Assembly: GCF_037976325.1 (NCBI RefSeq)
Contig: NZ_CP150265.1
Span: 6,588,501 to 6,652,500 of the forward strand
DNA: 64,000 bases
Direction of reading: 5' to 3'
From: Paenibacillus sp. FSL K6-3182
Lineage (GTDB): Bacteria > Bacillota > Bacilli > Paenibacillales > Paenibacillaceae
Position 1 is the first letter of the stretch; every line of letters starts with the position of its first letter. The notes below the pieces were generated by a model that saw only the letters and a list, made by a program, of their open reading frames with translations, searched no databases and was not told the DNA's origin. Below are positions 1 through 9,258 of the stretch, piece by piece. The translations under genes were made by a program, and so were the position numbers.

Positions 1-793
1 ATAGAGTATGGCCCAAATACTGCGAAACCGAGTCGATCAACTGCTTCGGGTCGATATCCGAGCTATTCGTGCTGCTCACCAATACATGCCATCGGTTATC
101 ATTTATGTTTTCCACAAACCCAATTAGCCTGCTGCGGTAAAGTTCAACAGCCATATGGTCAATCGAATGGCCTATTTTAACGATTTCTTGGGAAGTTAAT
201 TTGGATTCATCCTGAGAAGGATCTAATGCCACAACCCATGCCTCATATTCTCCCTTTTGCAGAAAATATTTATACTCTCCCAGCTTCTCGGCAAACGCTT
301 CTGTCTCTTCACTGTTATACAAGCCGTGCAGCCAGTCTCTTAATAAGCTGGCTTTACGAACGAATCTTGAACCCGCTTCCGGCGTCCCTTCTTCCTGAAA
401 ATGATGCTCCAGCAGCTTGGCTTTCATCTTCGCTGTCAGCTGCTTCAAAATAAGCTGAAGCTCTTCAATTTCCATCGTTGATTTTACGATGAAATCATGA
501 ACGCCCAGGCGCAGCGATTTGCGAACCGTTTCGAAATCTTGATTGCAGGTTAAAATAACAAATTCCCCGTCCGGATTTAAGGGCTTTACCTTCTCAATAA
601 AATCAAGCCCATTCATTCTGGGAAGCAAAATATCCACAAGTGCGATGTCCGGCAGAAATCTCTCGTACAGCTCAACAGCTTCAACTCCGTCTCTGGCTTC
701 GCAGACGACCTCCAGCCCCATTTCAGACCAAGGAATTAATGATTTGATCCCCATTCTAACTAGCATATCGTCTTCAATAATCATCACTTTCAT
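1..793 (-). CDS. AraC-type response regulator, YesN-like (partial, C-terminus outside window)
   Basis: Cytoplasmic response regulator, visible for 264 residues before the left edge. The receiver domain is complete: acidic pair E7-D8-D9, likely phospho-acceptor D54 in the strand 'DIALVDILLP', conserved T near 'VILT' and K in 'FIVKS'. After about residue 120 comes a long region of the kind found between receiver and AraC-type DNA-binding domains in YesN proteins; the helix-turn-helix itself lies outside. The ATG start overlaps the stop of the upstream histidine kinase by four bases (ATGA), so both are made from one transcript. YesMN pairs typically control nearby carbohydrate uptake operons; the target here is off-window. 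Family is confident, the specific stimulus unknown. Confidence 0.88.
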   Translation of the reverse strand, partial: MKVMIIEDDMLVRMGIKSLIPWSEMGLEVVCEARDGVEAVELYERFLPDIALVDILLPRMNGLDFIEKVKPLNPDGEFVILTCNQDFETVRKSLRLGVHDFIVKSTMEIEELQLILKQLTAKMKAKLLEHHFQEEGTPEAGSRFVRKASLLRDWLHGLYNSEETEAFAEKLGEYKYFLQKGEYEAWVVALDPSQDESKLTSQEIVKIGHSIDHMAVELYRSRLIGFVENINDNRWHVLVSSTNSSDIDPKQLIDSVSQYLGHTL

Positions 794-2610
794 TCCGAAT
801 CTCCTCCATTATGATCGATATAGGGAAAGGTAAGTGTTACGTTCGTCCCTTTACCCACTACACTTCGAATTTCGATGCCATACCTCTCGCCATACTCCAG
901 CTGCAAGCGACGATGCACATTTTTAAGCCCGATCCCCGAGGTTCGTTCCTCATCCTCGTACTCATTGGAATCCGTTATCAGCATACCGGCAATGGAGCCT
1001 TCTTCAATTCCGACTCCGTTATCTATAACCTCCACCCGTACCTGCTCCCCTTCCATCGCGCAAGTAATCGTCAGCTGTGGCGTAATTCCATCAAGATTAG
1101 TAAATCCATGCATGATTGCATTCTCGACAATCGGCTGCAGCGTCAGCTTCAATATTTTTGCACCCTGCACCTCATGCGGCACATCCCATATCGTTTCAAT
1201 TTTGATGAACATCCGTTTTTCCTGAAACGCAATATAGCTTCTGACATAATCCATTTCCTCGCCGACCGTGCTCCATATGGTTCGTGATTTGCTTAGTGTA
1301 TAGTTCAGCATGCTGCTTAAATTAACAAGAGTCTGGGCAATCATCTTCTCGCCCTTCATTTCCGCCATCCAACGGATCGAATTAATCGAATTATGCAGGA
1401 AATGAGGCTTGATCTGGGACAGCAAGAGATTGAGCTCCAGGCTCGACTTTTCCCGTTCATCCGTTTTAATTCGCTCAATCTGTTCATTAATCCGGCTTAG
1501 CATTTGCTGAATGCCCGAGAATAAAATTTCAATTTCCTCCAAGCCTTTGTATTGGAAGTTTCCAATGACATCCTGCCCCTGCCCAGCATCATTAAAGCGT
1601 ATTTTCCGAACCATCCTCGATAAATTCAGTACAGGTATCATCGCTTTTCTTGTGAATATATACAGGATAAGTGAAATCAAAAGAATGGACGACACGGTTA
1701 CCGTGAGCGTATGGCTCCACAATTGCTTAGTGGGACTTGCCAAAAGCTCTTCCGGCGTTAACGCAATTAAATACCATCTTAAGAAGGGAATGTTTTGGAT
1801 GGAGCAAAAGTAGCTTTGGCCGTTCCACTGAATCAGAAAGCTTTCATATCCCCCACCGTCCACCTTCGCCTTCGATATCGCCTGTCTGGAGAGCTCCTTC
1901 AGGCGGTCGTCATCATCTTCGCTAGAAATAAGCAATTCGCCGTCTTCCTGACTTATGAATGCAAGGGTTGAGTTGTTCAGTTGAATTTTGCGCAGCAGCC
2001 GCTGAAATAAGCTCTCGTTGACCTCTACGTTCAAGAGGCCTAGTGCCGAATTGCCATGTACAATATTTTTAGTGAAATAAAATGCGTTCTGCCCCTCCGA
2101 GAGGTCGTGAAAGTTGGGGCCCACATTGCGATACATGACGTTATTATCATAAGGTATCCTCTCGGAAGGCCAATTAAACTGCTGCACCACTTGCTTTAAC
2201 CGTTCAACTTCTGTGTCATGCAAAACGCTATTGCTGAATACTTCCCCTTGATCGTTAATAATTTGTACGTATAAGGGCACCCTTAACCGATAGGCAGCAG
2301 TGAACGACTTCAGCCGGTCTCTGACCGCCTGTTCATTTATGGAAGCATTATTATCTCGACTTAACAGCCTCTGTAATTCCTGATCCTGCGACAAGGTGCG
2401 AATATAATCCTCGATATGGTTCACATAAAAGTCCAAGCTGATGGAGAGCGACTCCATATTGCTCGAAACCGATTTGTCGTACAACGTTTCCACTTGCTTA
2501 ACTGCTCCTTTGCCCAACATATAACCTTGGATAAGAACCGGAACAATAATAATACACATGAGCAGCAATATAAGCGTAATTAAGTTTAGCCGGCGTTTTA
2601 TCCGTATCAT
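790..2610 (-). CDS. Sensor histidine kinase, YesM family
   Basis: 606-residue membrane kinase. A first membrane segment lies near residues 10-32, then an extracytoplasmic sensor region to about 300, a second membrane helix near 305-325 and a HAMP-like linker. The His_kinase domain carries the phospho-acceptor motif 'QIKPHFLHNSINSIRW' and the C-terminal ATPase carries 'ENAIMHGF' and 'DNGVGIEEG'. This is the LytS/YesM class, known to phosphorylate AraC-type YesN regulators. The ATG is preceded by GGAGGG at a good distance. It overlaps the response regulator gene by four bases. The ligand cannot be read from the sequence. Confidence 0.93.
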   Translation of the reverse strand: MIRIKRRLNLITLILLLMCIIIVPVLIQGYMLGKGAVKQVETLYDKSVSSNMESLSISLDFYVNHIEDYIRTLSQDQELQRLLSRDNNASINEQAVRDRLKSFTAAYRLRVPLYVQIINDQGEVFSNSVLHDTEVERLKQVVQQFNWPSERIPYDNNVMYRNVGPNFHDLSEGQNAFYFTKNIVHGNSALGLLNVEVNESLFQRLLRKIQLNNSTLAFISQEDGELLISSEDDDDRLKELSRQAISKAKVDGGGYESFLIQWNGQSYFCSIQNIPFLRWYLIALTPEELLASPTKQLWSHTLTVTVSSILLISLILYIFTRKAMIPVLNLSRMVRKIRFNDAGQGQDVIGNFQYKGLEEIEILFSGIQQMLSRINEQIERIKTDEREKSSLELNLLLSQIKPHFLHNSINSIRWMAEMKGEKMIAQTLVNLSSMLNYTLSKSRTIWSTVGEEMDYVRSYIAFQEKRMFIKIETIWDVPHEVQGAKILKLTLQPIVENAIMHGFTNLDGITPQLTITCAMEGEQVRVEVIDNGVGIEEGSIAGMLITDSNEYEDEERTSGIGLKNVHRRLQLEYGERYGIEIRSVVGKGTNVTLTFPYIDHNGGDSE

Positions 2611-2930
2611 CTATAAACCCTCCTCTGCGGCTTCACATTTATTCATACAATAAATATTGTTTATTTATTTGTTTCTGCATTCTTATTCAATTATTTCTTA
2701 TCTTGTAGTGCTATTATATCCGGAATAATAATCAATACCATGATTTATTATATTTTGCGCAAGCACAATACTCGCCTTGAGTAATTTTATCGGTAGCTAT
2801 CTCAACTATATCAAAGCCAGGGGCTATGCTCCCTCTATCCAACATCGCGCAGCACCAATTCTAGAATCAGCTTCGTCTCTCGACATTTTGAGCTTTCGAT
2901 CCGCATCCATAATTGTTCTGTCGTAGAAAA
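2611..2930. other. Intergenic region upstream of the kinase gene
   Basis: About 320 bases, AT-rich near the kinase gene, without a convincing coding region. A -10-like TATAAT lies on the minus strand near 2713-2718, without a good -35 element at normal spacing. The only open frame (2824-3009, minus) runs through the htpG terminator and has no ribosome binding site. Confidence 0.6.
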
Positions 2931-2967
2931 AAAAGCCCGTACGGGAATGACCCCGTACGGGCTTTTT
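2931..2967 (-). terminator. Rho-independent terminator of htpG
   Basis: Perfect inverted repeat AAAAGCCCGTACGGG / CCCGTACGGGCTTTT with a short loop, followed on the minus strand by a T-run. It begins 24 bases after the htpG stop codon. Confidence 0.93.
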
Positions 2968-2990
2968 ACACTTGCTTGTCGCTTGCTCTA

Positions 2991-4871
2991 TTAAACCATT
3001 ACTTTGCAAATATCGTTCGTAAACGCAACTGGATCTTGAATTGGCAAACCTTCGATGAGAAGCGCTTGGTTGTAAAGCAGGCTTGTATAAAGAGCCAGCT
3101 TCACTTTATCCTGCCCAGCAGCATCCTTCAACGATTGGAATATTTCATGGTTCACGTTAATTTCGAGCACCTTGTCTGCTTTTACTTCTTGGTTGTTCGG
3201 CATCGCATTCAATATTTTTTCCATTTCAATCGTTACTTCACCTTCTGTGGATAAGCACACAGGGTGTGTTTTAAGGCGTTTCGAAGCTTTTACGCTTTTT
3301 ACTTTATCGTTAAGAATTTCTTTCATCTGCTCGAAAAGCTCTTTATTGGCATCCTGCTCTTCGGCCGTTTCCTTGTCCTTCTCGTCCTCTTCAATACCAA
3401 GATCGCCGCTTGATACCGACTTGAATTCTTTATCCTTATACTTCGCAACCATCTTGATGGCAAATTCATCAATATCGTCCGTGAAGTACAGGATTTCAAA
3501 GCCTTTATCCGTTACCAGCTCGGTTTGCGGAAGTCTATCAATCCGCTCAATCGATTCACCGGAAGCATAATAAATGTACTTTTGATCCTCGCTCATTCTT
3601 GACACATACTCGTCCAGTGTAACTAGCTTCTTCTCTTTCGAGGAGTGGAACATAAGCAGGTCTTGAAGCACTTCTTTGTTAACGCCGTAATCGTTGTATA
3701 CGCCGAATTTCAGCTGTCTGCCGAATGCTTTGTAGAACGACTCATACTTCTCTCTGTCATCCTTCAATATGCCAAGGAGCGCGCTTTTGATCTTGCTGTT
3801 GATGTTCTTCGCAATCAGCTTCAGCTGACGGTCATGCTGCAGCATTTCACGTGAAATGTTGAGCGATAGATCCTCCGAATCAACCATACCTTTAACGAAG
3901 CTGAAATAGTCCGGCAGCAGGTCTGAGCATTTATCCATAATTAGAACGCCATTTGAATAAAGCTCCAGCCCCTTCTCATATTCCTTCGTATAATAATCGA
4001 AAGGTGTGCTCTCTGGAATATACAAAATCGCATTGTACACAACAGCGCCATCCGCACTAATATGAAGATGCTTGATCGGTTTGTCGAAGCCGTAACGTTT
4101 TTCAAAATAAAACTGATCATAATCTTCCGATGTCAGCTCATTTTTATTTTTACGCCAAATCGGCACCATGCTGTTAACGGTTTGTTCTTCTTGATATTCC
4201 TCAAACTCGTTTTCTGCATCTGCTTTAGGCCGTTGGCCCTTCACATCCATCTTAATTGGGTAGCGAATGAAATCAGAATATTTTTTGATGATCGACTTCA
4301 AACGGTACTCTTCCAAGTACTCATCGTATTGATCATCTTCGGTATTTTCCTTAATATTAAGTACAATTTCCGTACCAACGGAATCCTTCTCGCATGACTC
4401 AATCGTGTAGCCGTCGGCGCCAGTTGATTCCCATTTGAACGCCTCATCGCTGCCAAGAGCTTTGGTCACAACGGTAACCACATCCGCCACCATAAATGCA
4501 GAGTAGAAGCCTACGCCGAATTGGCCGATAATGTTATGTCCATCCTTAAGCTCATTTTCCTTCTTAAAGGCAAAAGAGCCGCTCTTCGCAATAACGCCAA
4601 GGTTATTCTCCAGCTCTTCCTTCGTCATGCCAATCCCTGTATCGGTGATCGTTAATGTTCGGTTTGCCTTGTCGGCAACGACTTTAACATAATAATCCTC
4701 TTTGTTAAATACCATTTGGTCATCAGTTAGCGCTCTGTAATATAGCTTGTCGATCGCATCGCTGGCATTCGAGATAAGCTCTCTCAAAAAGATCTCGCGC
4801 TGCGTATAAATGGAATTAATCATCATTTCCAGCAATCGTTTCGATTCTGCTTTGAACTGTTTTTTGGACAT
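2991..4871 (-). CDS. htpG: Molecular chaperone HtpG (Hsp90 family)
   Basis: 626-residue cytosolic ATP-dependent chaperone, the normal length for bacterial Hsp90. The N-terminal GHKL ATPase shows E31, N35 and D38 in '[15 protein letters not shown]', the 'TDTGIGMT' loop and the '[13 protein letters not shown]' lid motif. The middle domain follows from about 230 and includes 'NISREMLQ'; the C-terminal dimerisation domain ends without the eukaryotic MEEVD tail, as expected. Start ATG has an AGGGGATC-type ribosome binding site. Unlike B. subtilis htpG, which is not under HrcA control, this gene has a CIRCE operator about 100 bases upstream, overlapping the predicted transcript start. It is monocistronic, with its own promoter and terminator. 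Confidence 0.98.
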   Translation of the reverse strand: MSKKQFKAESKRLLEMMINSIYTQREIFLRELISNASDAIDKLYYRALTDDQMVFNKEDYYVKVVADKANRTLTITDTGIGMTKEELENNLGVIAKSGSFAFKKENELKDGHNIIGQFGVGFYSAFMVADVVTVVTKALGSDEAFKWESTGADGYTIESCEKDSVGTEIVLNIKENTEDDQYDEYLEEYRLKSIIKKYSDFIRYPIKMDVKGQRPKADAENEFEEYQEEQTVNSMVPIWRKNKNELTSEDYDQFYFEKRYGFDKPIKHLHISADGAVVYNAILYIPESTPFDYYTKEYEKGLELYSNGVLIMDKCSDLLPDYFSFVKGMVDSEDLSLNISREMLQHDRQLKLIAKNINSKIKSALLGILKDDREKYESFYKAFGRQLKFGVYNDYGVNKEVLQDLLMFHSSKEKKLVTLDEYVSRMSEDQKYIYYASGESIERIDRLPQTELVTDKGFEILYFTDDIDEFAIKMVAKYKDKEFKSVSSGDLGIEEDEKDKETAEEQDANKELFEQMKEILNDKVKSVKASKRLKTHPVCLSTEGEVTIEMEKILNAMPNNQEVKADKVLEINVNHEIFQSLKDAAGQDKVKLALYTSLLYNQALLIEGLPIQDPVAFTNDICKVMV

Positions 4872-4967
4872 GGATAGATCCCCTTTCCATTCATCAATAA
4901 TTAGTAAGCCTAAAGGTAACGCAACAGGAAGGCTTGTTCAACGTTTATTAAACCGCTACCTTATATT

Positions 4968-4994
4968 TTAGCACTCAAACTCTTTGAGTGCCAA
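4968..4994 (-). promoter_or_regulatory. CIRCE operator (HrcA binding site) of htpG
   Basis: Plus strand reads TTAGCACTC, nine bases, GAGTGCCAA; the CIRCE consensus is TTAGCACTC-N9-GAGTGCTAA, so 17 of 18 defined bases match. It lies between the predicted htpG promoter and start codon, the classical place for HrcA repression of groE and dnaK operons. Confidence 0.93.
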
Positions 4995-5004
4995 TCCTTC
5001 TTTT

Positions 5005-5034
5005 TATATATCATAAACTATTTTTCGATGTCAA
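5005..5034 (-). promoter_or_regulatory. Predicted sigma-A promoter of htpG
   Basis: Minus strand: -35 TTGACA at 5029-5034 and -10 TATATA at 5005-5010 with an 18-base spacer (ATATAT with 17 is equivalent). Transcription would start near 4998, immediately before the CIRCE element. Confidence 0.75.
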
Positions 5035-5066
5035 CCTTCTTCCTATAATATCCATCCTTTGTCTAT

Positions 5067-5112
5067 TAAAAAAAGAGCTGCCCCGAAAGTTAATAAACCT
5101 TCGGGCAGCTCC
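5067..5112 (-). terminator. Terminator of the glycosyltransferase operon
   Basis: GAGCTGCC(C)CGAA pairs with TTCGGGCAGCTC, one bulged base, followed on the minus strand by seven T. It lies 25 bases after the stop of the pyruvyltransferase gene. Confidence 0.9.
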
Positions 5113-5136
5113 TATTACGCTGTTGCAGCTATTTCC

Positions 5137-6195
5137 TTAAAACAGATCTTCTTGAAATGGCTGTTTCAGCAGCTCGCGATAACGGCTCTGATGCGAATAA
5201 AACTTTTCGCGAATCATATCCGTTTCTTTTTCAATTTTGGCTACTCTGTCCAGAATGTTTTCGCCAAGTGCCGTATCGCCGGTAGAGAGCACATAATCCT
5301 GAAGATCCACCGAGCAGCCAAAGTCTATGCATTTGAATCGATATCCAAGGCTTACGAACGGCACCCCTGCCGCTGCTGATAAGTAACTAGCATGCAATTT
5401 GAAATTGATCGTCAGCGCATAGGACTTAAGCTTCTCCATCAAATCCTCATGATGGTACAGCTCCAAATCAAGATCCACATTTGTCTGGTTTCCCAGCTTC
5501 GCATATAGACGCTTGCAAGCTTCTCTATCAGGACCCCAAACGGAGAAAATATTGACGCGATAACCCTGCGAGATTAATATACGCAGCGCCTCTACCAATT
5601 GCTGCTCTACCTTTTCCTCGTTGCCGCCGAATATTCGATTATAAGCTGTTCCCCAGTTCACACCAATCGTTCTGCTAGCCTGCTTATTCTTGCGAGGCGA
5701 CGGTGCAGGCAGCAGAAATGCCGGGTCACCGCTTATGATCGCCTGATCCATTCGGACGCCAGAATCCTCGAGAAACTGATAGGACAATGGACCTCGGACG
5801 CCGCAATATTTTGACATCTTCACTAGCTCAGCTAATTTCTCATTCGTTGCTAGGTTCTCACCGGTGTAGGCCAAATGGGCTGCGACCTTCCCCGAGGCAT
5901 CAAATACAGGAAACTCCTGTCTGTCATGACCGCTGCCCCAAATCATTACTTTTTTATGGTTCCGTGCCGCTTGGTAAGCAACATCGATATAACCTGGAAT
6001 GAGCAGCGAGCCGCCGCCGAGCACGACAACATCATACGGACCCGAGTTCCGAATATCTACGCCCGGTATTGACGGAATGACATCATATTTTTTCTCAGGC
6101 AGATACGCTCTGCACAGGTCGCGAAACAACAGCCACATTAACTCATCACCAACATTGTTAAACCCTAACCAGCCTACATACAAAATTCTTTTCAT
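5137..6195 (-). CDS. Polysaccharide pyruvyl transferase family protein
   Basis: 352 residues from the ATG giving 'MKRILYVGWLGFNNVGDE'; a ten-residue longer form from a TTG is possible, but GGGCGG sits seven bases before this ATG. The family adds ketal-linked pyruvate to sugars of cell-wall or capsular polymers (CsaB, WcaK). Visible family marks are the N-terminal 'NVGDE' loop, the glycine-rich 'VVLGGGSLLIPGY', and the C-terminal 'NFKLHASYLSAAAGVPFVSLGYRFKCIDF', where a histidine and the Y-R-x-K segment fit the usual catalytic region. It is the last gene of a five-gene operon with glycosyltransferases, which supports a role in decorating a surface or spore glycan. The exact sugar acceptor is unknown. 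Confidence 0.86.
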   Translation of the reverse strand: MKRILYVGWLGFNNVGDELMWLLFRDLCRAYLPEKKYDVIPSIPGVDIRNSGPYDVVVLGGGSLLIPGYIDVAYQAARNHKKVMIWGSGHDRQEFPVFDASGKVAAHLAYTGENLATNEKLAELVKMSKYCGVRGPLSYQFLEDSGVRMDQAIISGDPAFLLPAPSPRKNKQASRTIGVNWGTAYNRIFGGNEEKVEQQLVEALRILISQGYRVNIFSVWGPDREACKRLYAKLGNQTNVDLDLELYHHEDLMEKLKSYALTINFKLHASYLSAAAGVPFVSLGYRFKCIDFGCSVDLQDYVLSTGDTALGENILDRVAKIEKETDMIREKFYSHQSRYRELLKQPFQEDLF

Positions 6196-6211
6196 TGCGT
6201 ACCGCCCTTCA

Positions 6212-7333
6212 TTAAATCTCTCCAATTGCTGAACGATACACGCTCATCATTTGATCAATGGATTGATCGATATGAAACTCACGTTCCACCCACCGTCTTC
6301 CCTCTATTCCATTAGCGCGCAGCCCCTCCAGCCTGCGGCATCCATCTGCAATCTCGCTTGCAAACAAATAACGGGAATAAGTGGCAGACGAACCGTGGTC
6401 TCCAAAATAGTTAAGCCAAGCCTGCTCATAATTACTCGGCTCTACCCAGCCAAAATAGCCATGGTTGCCAATGGCAAGCACTGGCTTCTCGCAAGCCATT
6501 GCCTCCAGCGCAACGCGTCCCGTACCGACAACGATATCTGAAGCATTGTAATACTCTCGCATTTGAGATTGTTTTCCAACCATATGAATGAACCGTCTTC
6601 CGATTTCCACCTGAATGAATTCCGCAAGTTCTGAAATTGCATTATATTTAGGGCCATCCCCGACAACGACAAGCTCAAGCTTATCCCACCCATAACGATA
6701 AAGATCCTTCATCGCCCGCAGCAGGACATCACATGCTGTTGCCTTTCCCCAAGCCAAGCGGCTAGCATACATAAGTACAATTGCATCTTCAGAAATACCT
6801 AAGTCTGAGCGAAGCTTTGCGCCGCTGGATGGATAAAACTCCGCTAGATCGATGCCATTCGGGACAACGATAGACGGAAAGCCAAGCCGCGTGATGTAGC
6901 TTTGAAGAGGAGCACTTACACATATGACCGATTCCGAGTAAACAAGCAGCGATTTTAGAGCAGTCTGCGGATAATAGGTGCCATGAACGGTAAATATAGA
7001 CGGAATTCCTAATAGATTAGCTGCCTTTGCCGTAAACAAACCTGATGGAGTCTGATGCACATGAACGCAATCTACTTTCTCGCTTCGCATAATTTCCAGC
7101 AGCCAAACGATTCGCTCCGTTTGAACTGACACTCCAGCTGGCTGGAATTCAAACAAATATACATGGCACCCGGCATCCTCAAACCGAAACCGCATAGGGC
7201 CGTCCGCGGCAATTATACTCACTCTTTGACCTATTTTTATTAGTGCTTTTGCTAGACTTAATACATGTGTTTCCGTACCACCGGCATCCATACTGTCCAG
7301 AGCCATTAAGACGGATAACGGCGAGCCTGCCAT
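6212..7333 (-). CDS. Glycosyltransferase family 4
   Basis: 373-residue GT-B fold glycosyltransferase. The N-terminal acceptor domain begins with 'VLMALDSMDAGGTETHV', whose GGTE-H motif is typical of GT4. The C-terminal nucleotide-sugar domain shows 'VLMYASRLAWGKA', 'LVVVGDGP' and the EX7E-like 'GRVALEAMACEKPVLA'. No membrane segment or signal peptide, so it acts in the cytoplasm on activated sugars. ATG is preceded by GGAGTGAGGTG. The gene begins six bases after the stop of the GT2 gene upstream and ends before the pyruvyltransferase, consistent with one transcript. Donor and acceptor are not predictable. Confidence 0.9.
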   Translation of the reverse strand: MAGSPLSVLMALDSMDAGGTETHVLSLAKALIKIGQRVSIIAADGPMRFRFEDAGCHVYLFEFQPAGVSVQTERIVWLLEIMRSEKVDCVHVHQTPSGLFTAKAANLLGIPSIFTVHGTYYPQTALKSLLVYSESVICVSAPLQSYITRLGFPSIVVPNGIDLAEFYPSSGAKLRSDLGISEDAIVLMYASRLAWGKATACDVLLRAMKDLYRYGWDKLELVVVGDGPKYNAISELAEFIQVEIGRRFIHMVGKQSQMREYYNASDIVVGTGRVALEAMACEKPVLAIGNHGYFGWVEPSNYEQAWLNYFGDHGSSATYSRYLFASEIADGCRRLEGLRANGIEGRRWVEREFHIDQSIDQMMSVYRSAIGEI

Positions 7334-7339
7334 TTCACC

Positions 7340-8032
7340 TCACTCCTTTTTCGCATAAAAAGCCAATGAACGTTGGCTCGCATGCAGACGATAGTAATAA
7401 AGAATTTCAGGAATATTTTCAATACGAGCTTTGTTATTCAAAAATTTAACGATGAACTCATAATCCTCCGCCCCGACAATTCGTCGGCTCAATCCGCCAA
7501 TTTGGTCAAAAGCATCGCCGCGAAACATGATCGTCCCATGGCAAACACAGTGACCGCCGCTGCGGTAAACATCATGAATATCATCACCGAAACGCAGCCA
7601 TTTTTCCTGAACATACTGCCTCTTCTCGGCCTCATCAAAGCTAGCGTAGCTCGTTCCTACCAGCGCAACCTCTGCATGGCTTTGGAGATACGCTACTTGT
7701 TTCTCTAAACGCTGCGGATGAGAGAAATCGTCCGCATCCTGTACCGCGATATATTGTCCGCTAGCGTGGAAGAAACCCGTCGTAACGGCTCCAGAAAACC
7801 CAATATTTCTAGGAAGTCTAACGAGTACTATTGATTCTGTACCCGCTACTCCGTTCGCTTCGCACCAAGCCTCGATAACATCCAGCGACCTATCGGTCGA
7901 TGCGTCATCTACAATGATGATTTCTTTATTCAAATATGTTTGACTCATCAAGCTGTCCAAACATTCAATGAGATATGCTGCACGATTATAATTTGCAATA
8001 ACGATACTTACTTTTCCAAATTCCCGCTGCAC
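7340..8032 (-). CDS. Glycosyltransferase family 2
   Basis: 230-residue GT-A enzyme. It opens with 'VSIVIANYNRAAYLIECLDSL', the standard GT2 N-terminus, followed by 'IIIVDDASTDRS' and the metal-binding DxD motif in 'VQDADDFSHPQR'. GTG start with AGGAG eight bases upstream. The start lies inside the end of the preceding gene (25-base overlap), so translation is probably coupled. The protein is short for GT2, mainly the catalytic domain without membrane helices. Confidence 0.9.
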   Translation of the reverse strand: MQREFGKVSIVIANYNRAAYLIECLDSLMSQTYLNKEIIIVDDASTDRSLDVIEAWCEANGVAGTESIVLVRLPRNIGFSGAVTTGFFHASGQYIAVQDADDFSHPQRLEKQVAYLQSHAEVALVGTSYASFDEAEKRQYVQEKWLRFGDDIHDVYRSGGHCVCHGTIMFRGDAFDQIGGLSRRIVGAEDYEFIVKFLNNKARIENIPEILYYYRLHASQRSLAFYAKKE

Positions 8033-8883
8033 CCTATCTCTCCTTTCTTGCCCTCTCTCCTATGAATGGCATGTAGAGCCTCAAAATGATCCCCTATTAT
8101 TTGCATCGTTGCAATGGAATGGTCTCCTCCGGCATTGCTGTGTTTGCTCGGACGATAACGATTTAAGCGATCAACTTCTACGCAGTGAACAGGCTTGACG
8201 GTTAACCCACCGAGCAGTCCCAGCGCATAAGCCTTCGGCGGACATAATAAATTGGACCATTGAATAACATTAAGCGCCCGCCTATTCAGCGCGAATGGAA
8301 CATGTACGAGTGAAGCATTCGCCAGATCCTCGCGGCCAACTGCCATATTCAGTGCTATTTTCAGCGTTGTCACGGCACTCCAAGGCATGCGCATGCTGAG
8401 GTGGTAATCCAGCTTATTAACAGCCAGATCACATTCGCTTAGCAGCGCATTAGGAAAAGGAGCAAGCTCCTTCCAAGGGATATGAAAATCACCATCCACA
8501 AACAGCAGCGCATCGCCAGTGGCTGCATATGCGCCAATAGCTCTGCCAACATCCGTTCCGAGCGACTCCTGAAAAACGATAACCGAAACGCCAAGCTCTC
8601 TAGCAATACTCTCAGTACGATCATTACAGCCATTAACAACTACGATAATTTCAGCTGGCGACAGCAATATAGCCTCTTGAATGACACGCCCTATTGTCCG
8701 CTCCTCGTTTTGAACGGGTATAATCACTGACAAGCGCTGGTGAACCCCGCGCCGATTGCCTGCTTGGGAGAAATCTCTTCCTTTTCGTAAAGGAGGCAGT
8801 ACATCCTTATCCGCGATCAATCGCTCGACATAGTCACGCCTTCTTCCGTCATCCGTACAGCCATTCCTATAAAATCCGGACAT
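8008..8883 (-). CDS. Glycosyltransferase family 2
   Basis: 291 residues. An unusual basic N-terminus of about 50 residues precedes the GT2 domain, which starts at 'LSVIIPVQNEERTIGRVIQEA', continues with 'EIIVVVNGCNDRTE' and has the acidic motif 'LLFVDGDFHIPW'. ATG start lies within the end of the small upstream gene (17-base overlap). It could instead start later, but the overlap and continuous reading frame favour this start. It probably acts with the other two transferases on one glycan. Confidence 0.88.
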   Translation of the reverse strand: MSGFYRNGCTDDGRRRDYVERLIADKDVLPPLRKGRDFSQAGNRRGVHQRLSVIIPVQNEERTIGRVIQEAILLSPAEIIVVVNGCNDRTESIARELGVSVIVFQESLGTDVGRAIGAYAATGDALLFVDGDFHIPWKELAPFPNALLSECDLAVNKLDYHLSMRMPWSAVTTLKIALNMAVGREDLANASLVHVPFALNRRALNVIQWSNLLCPPKAYALGLLGGLTVKPVHCVEVDRLNRYRPSKHSNAGGDHSIATMQIIGDHFEALHAIHRREGKKGEIGCSGNLEK

Positions 8884-9067
8884 ATTCGATGACCCGCAAA
8901 CGTATCAACACATCTTCCGTCCCACCGTATCCAGGTACACTCAAGGTTCGAACCACAACGTATGAGAAGCCTACCGTCAGCAGCACACCTGCAACCACAT
9001 CCCCATTAGAGAGAATAACTTCTACATCTCTCCCTAGGTACGTGCGCAGCTTAAAATAAAATGACAC
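8867..9067 (-). CDS. Small Sm-like (DUF2642-type) protein heading the glycan operon
   Basis: 66 residues, GTG start with AGGAG eight bases upstream. The pattern 'LGRDVEVILSNGDVVAGVLLTVGFSYVVVRT' followed by 'VLIRLRVIEYVRI' is the compact five-strand Sm-like shape of DUF2642/YuzF-type proteins, several of which are sporulation or spore-coat associated in Bacillales. First gene of the operon with three glycosyltransferases and a pyruvyltransferase; I infer, without proof, a spore-surface or coat connection. Family assignment rests on pattern only. Confidence 0.6.
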   Translation of the reverse strand: MSFYFKLRTYLGRDVEVILSNGDVVAGVLLTVGFSYVVVRTLSVPGYGGTEDVLIRLRVIEYVRIL

Positions 9068-9163
9068 CTAATCAACTCCTACCGTTTGATACCCTCATCC
9101 TATTCGCTAGATTAATAGTGAGAACGGCATACGACTATTTTGAAAAAATTTTCATAGAATAGG

Positions 9164-9218
9164 CAAAAAAAAAGAGAAGCCCTCTTTCCCACTTTATCAG
9201 TGAGTTCGAAGGCTTCTT
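9164..9218 (-). terminator. Terminator of the GH3-GH30 gene
   Basis: Minus strand: GAAGCC, a loop containing a second CACT/AGTG stem, then GGGCTTCTC and nine T. It lies about 40 bases after the stop codon of the giant glycosidase gene. Confidence 0.82.
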
Positions 9219-9258
9219 CCTTGTCATTCAATGAGCCACATCGCTCATCCCAATCTTA

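Noticed and set aside
811..1287. 158-codon plus-strand frame opposite the YesM-like kinase
   Set aside because: Shadow of the kinase coding strand; no initiation signal, no family.
2824..3009. 61-codon minus-strand frame
   Set aside because: Contains the htpG terminator and has no ribosome binding site.
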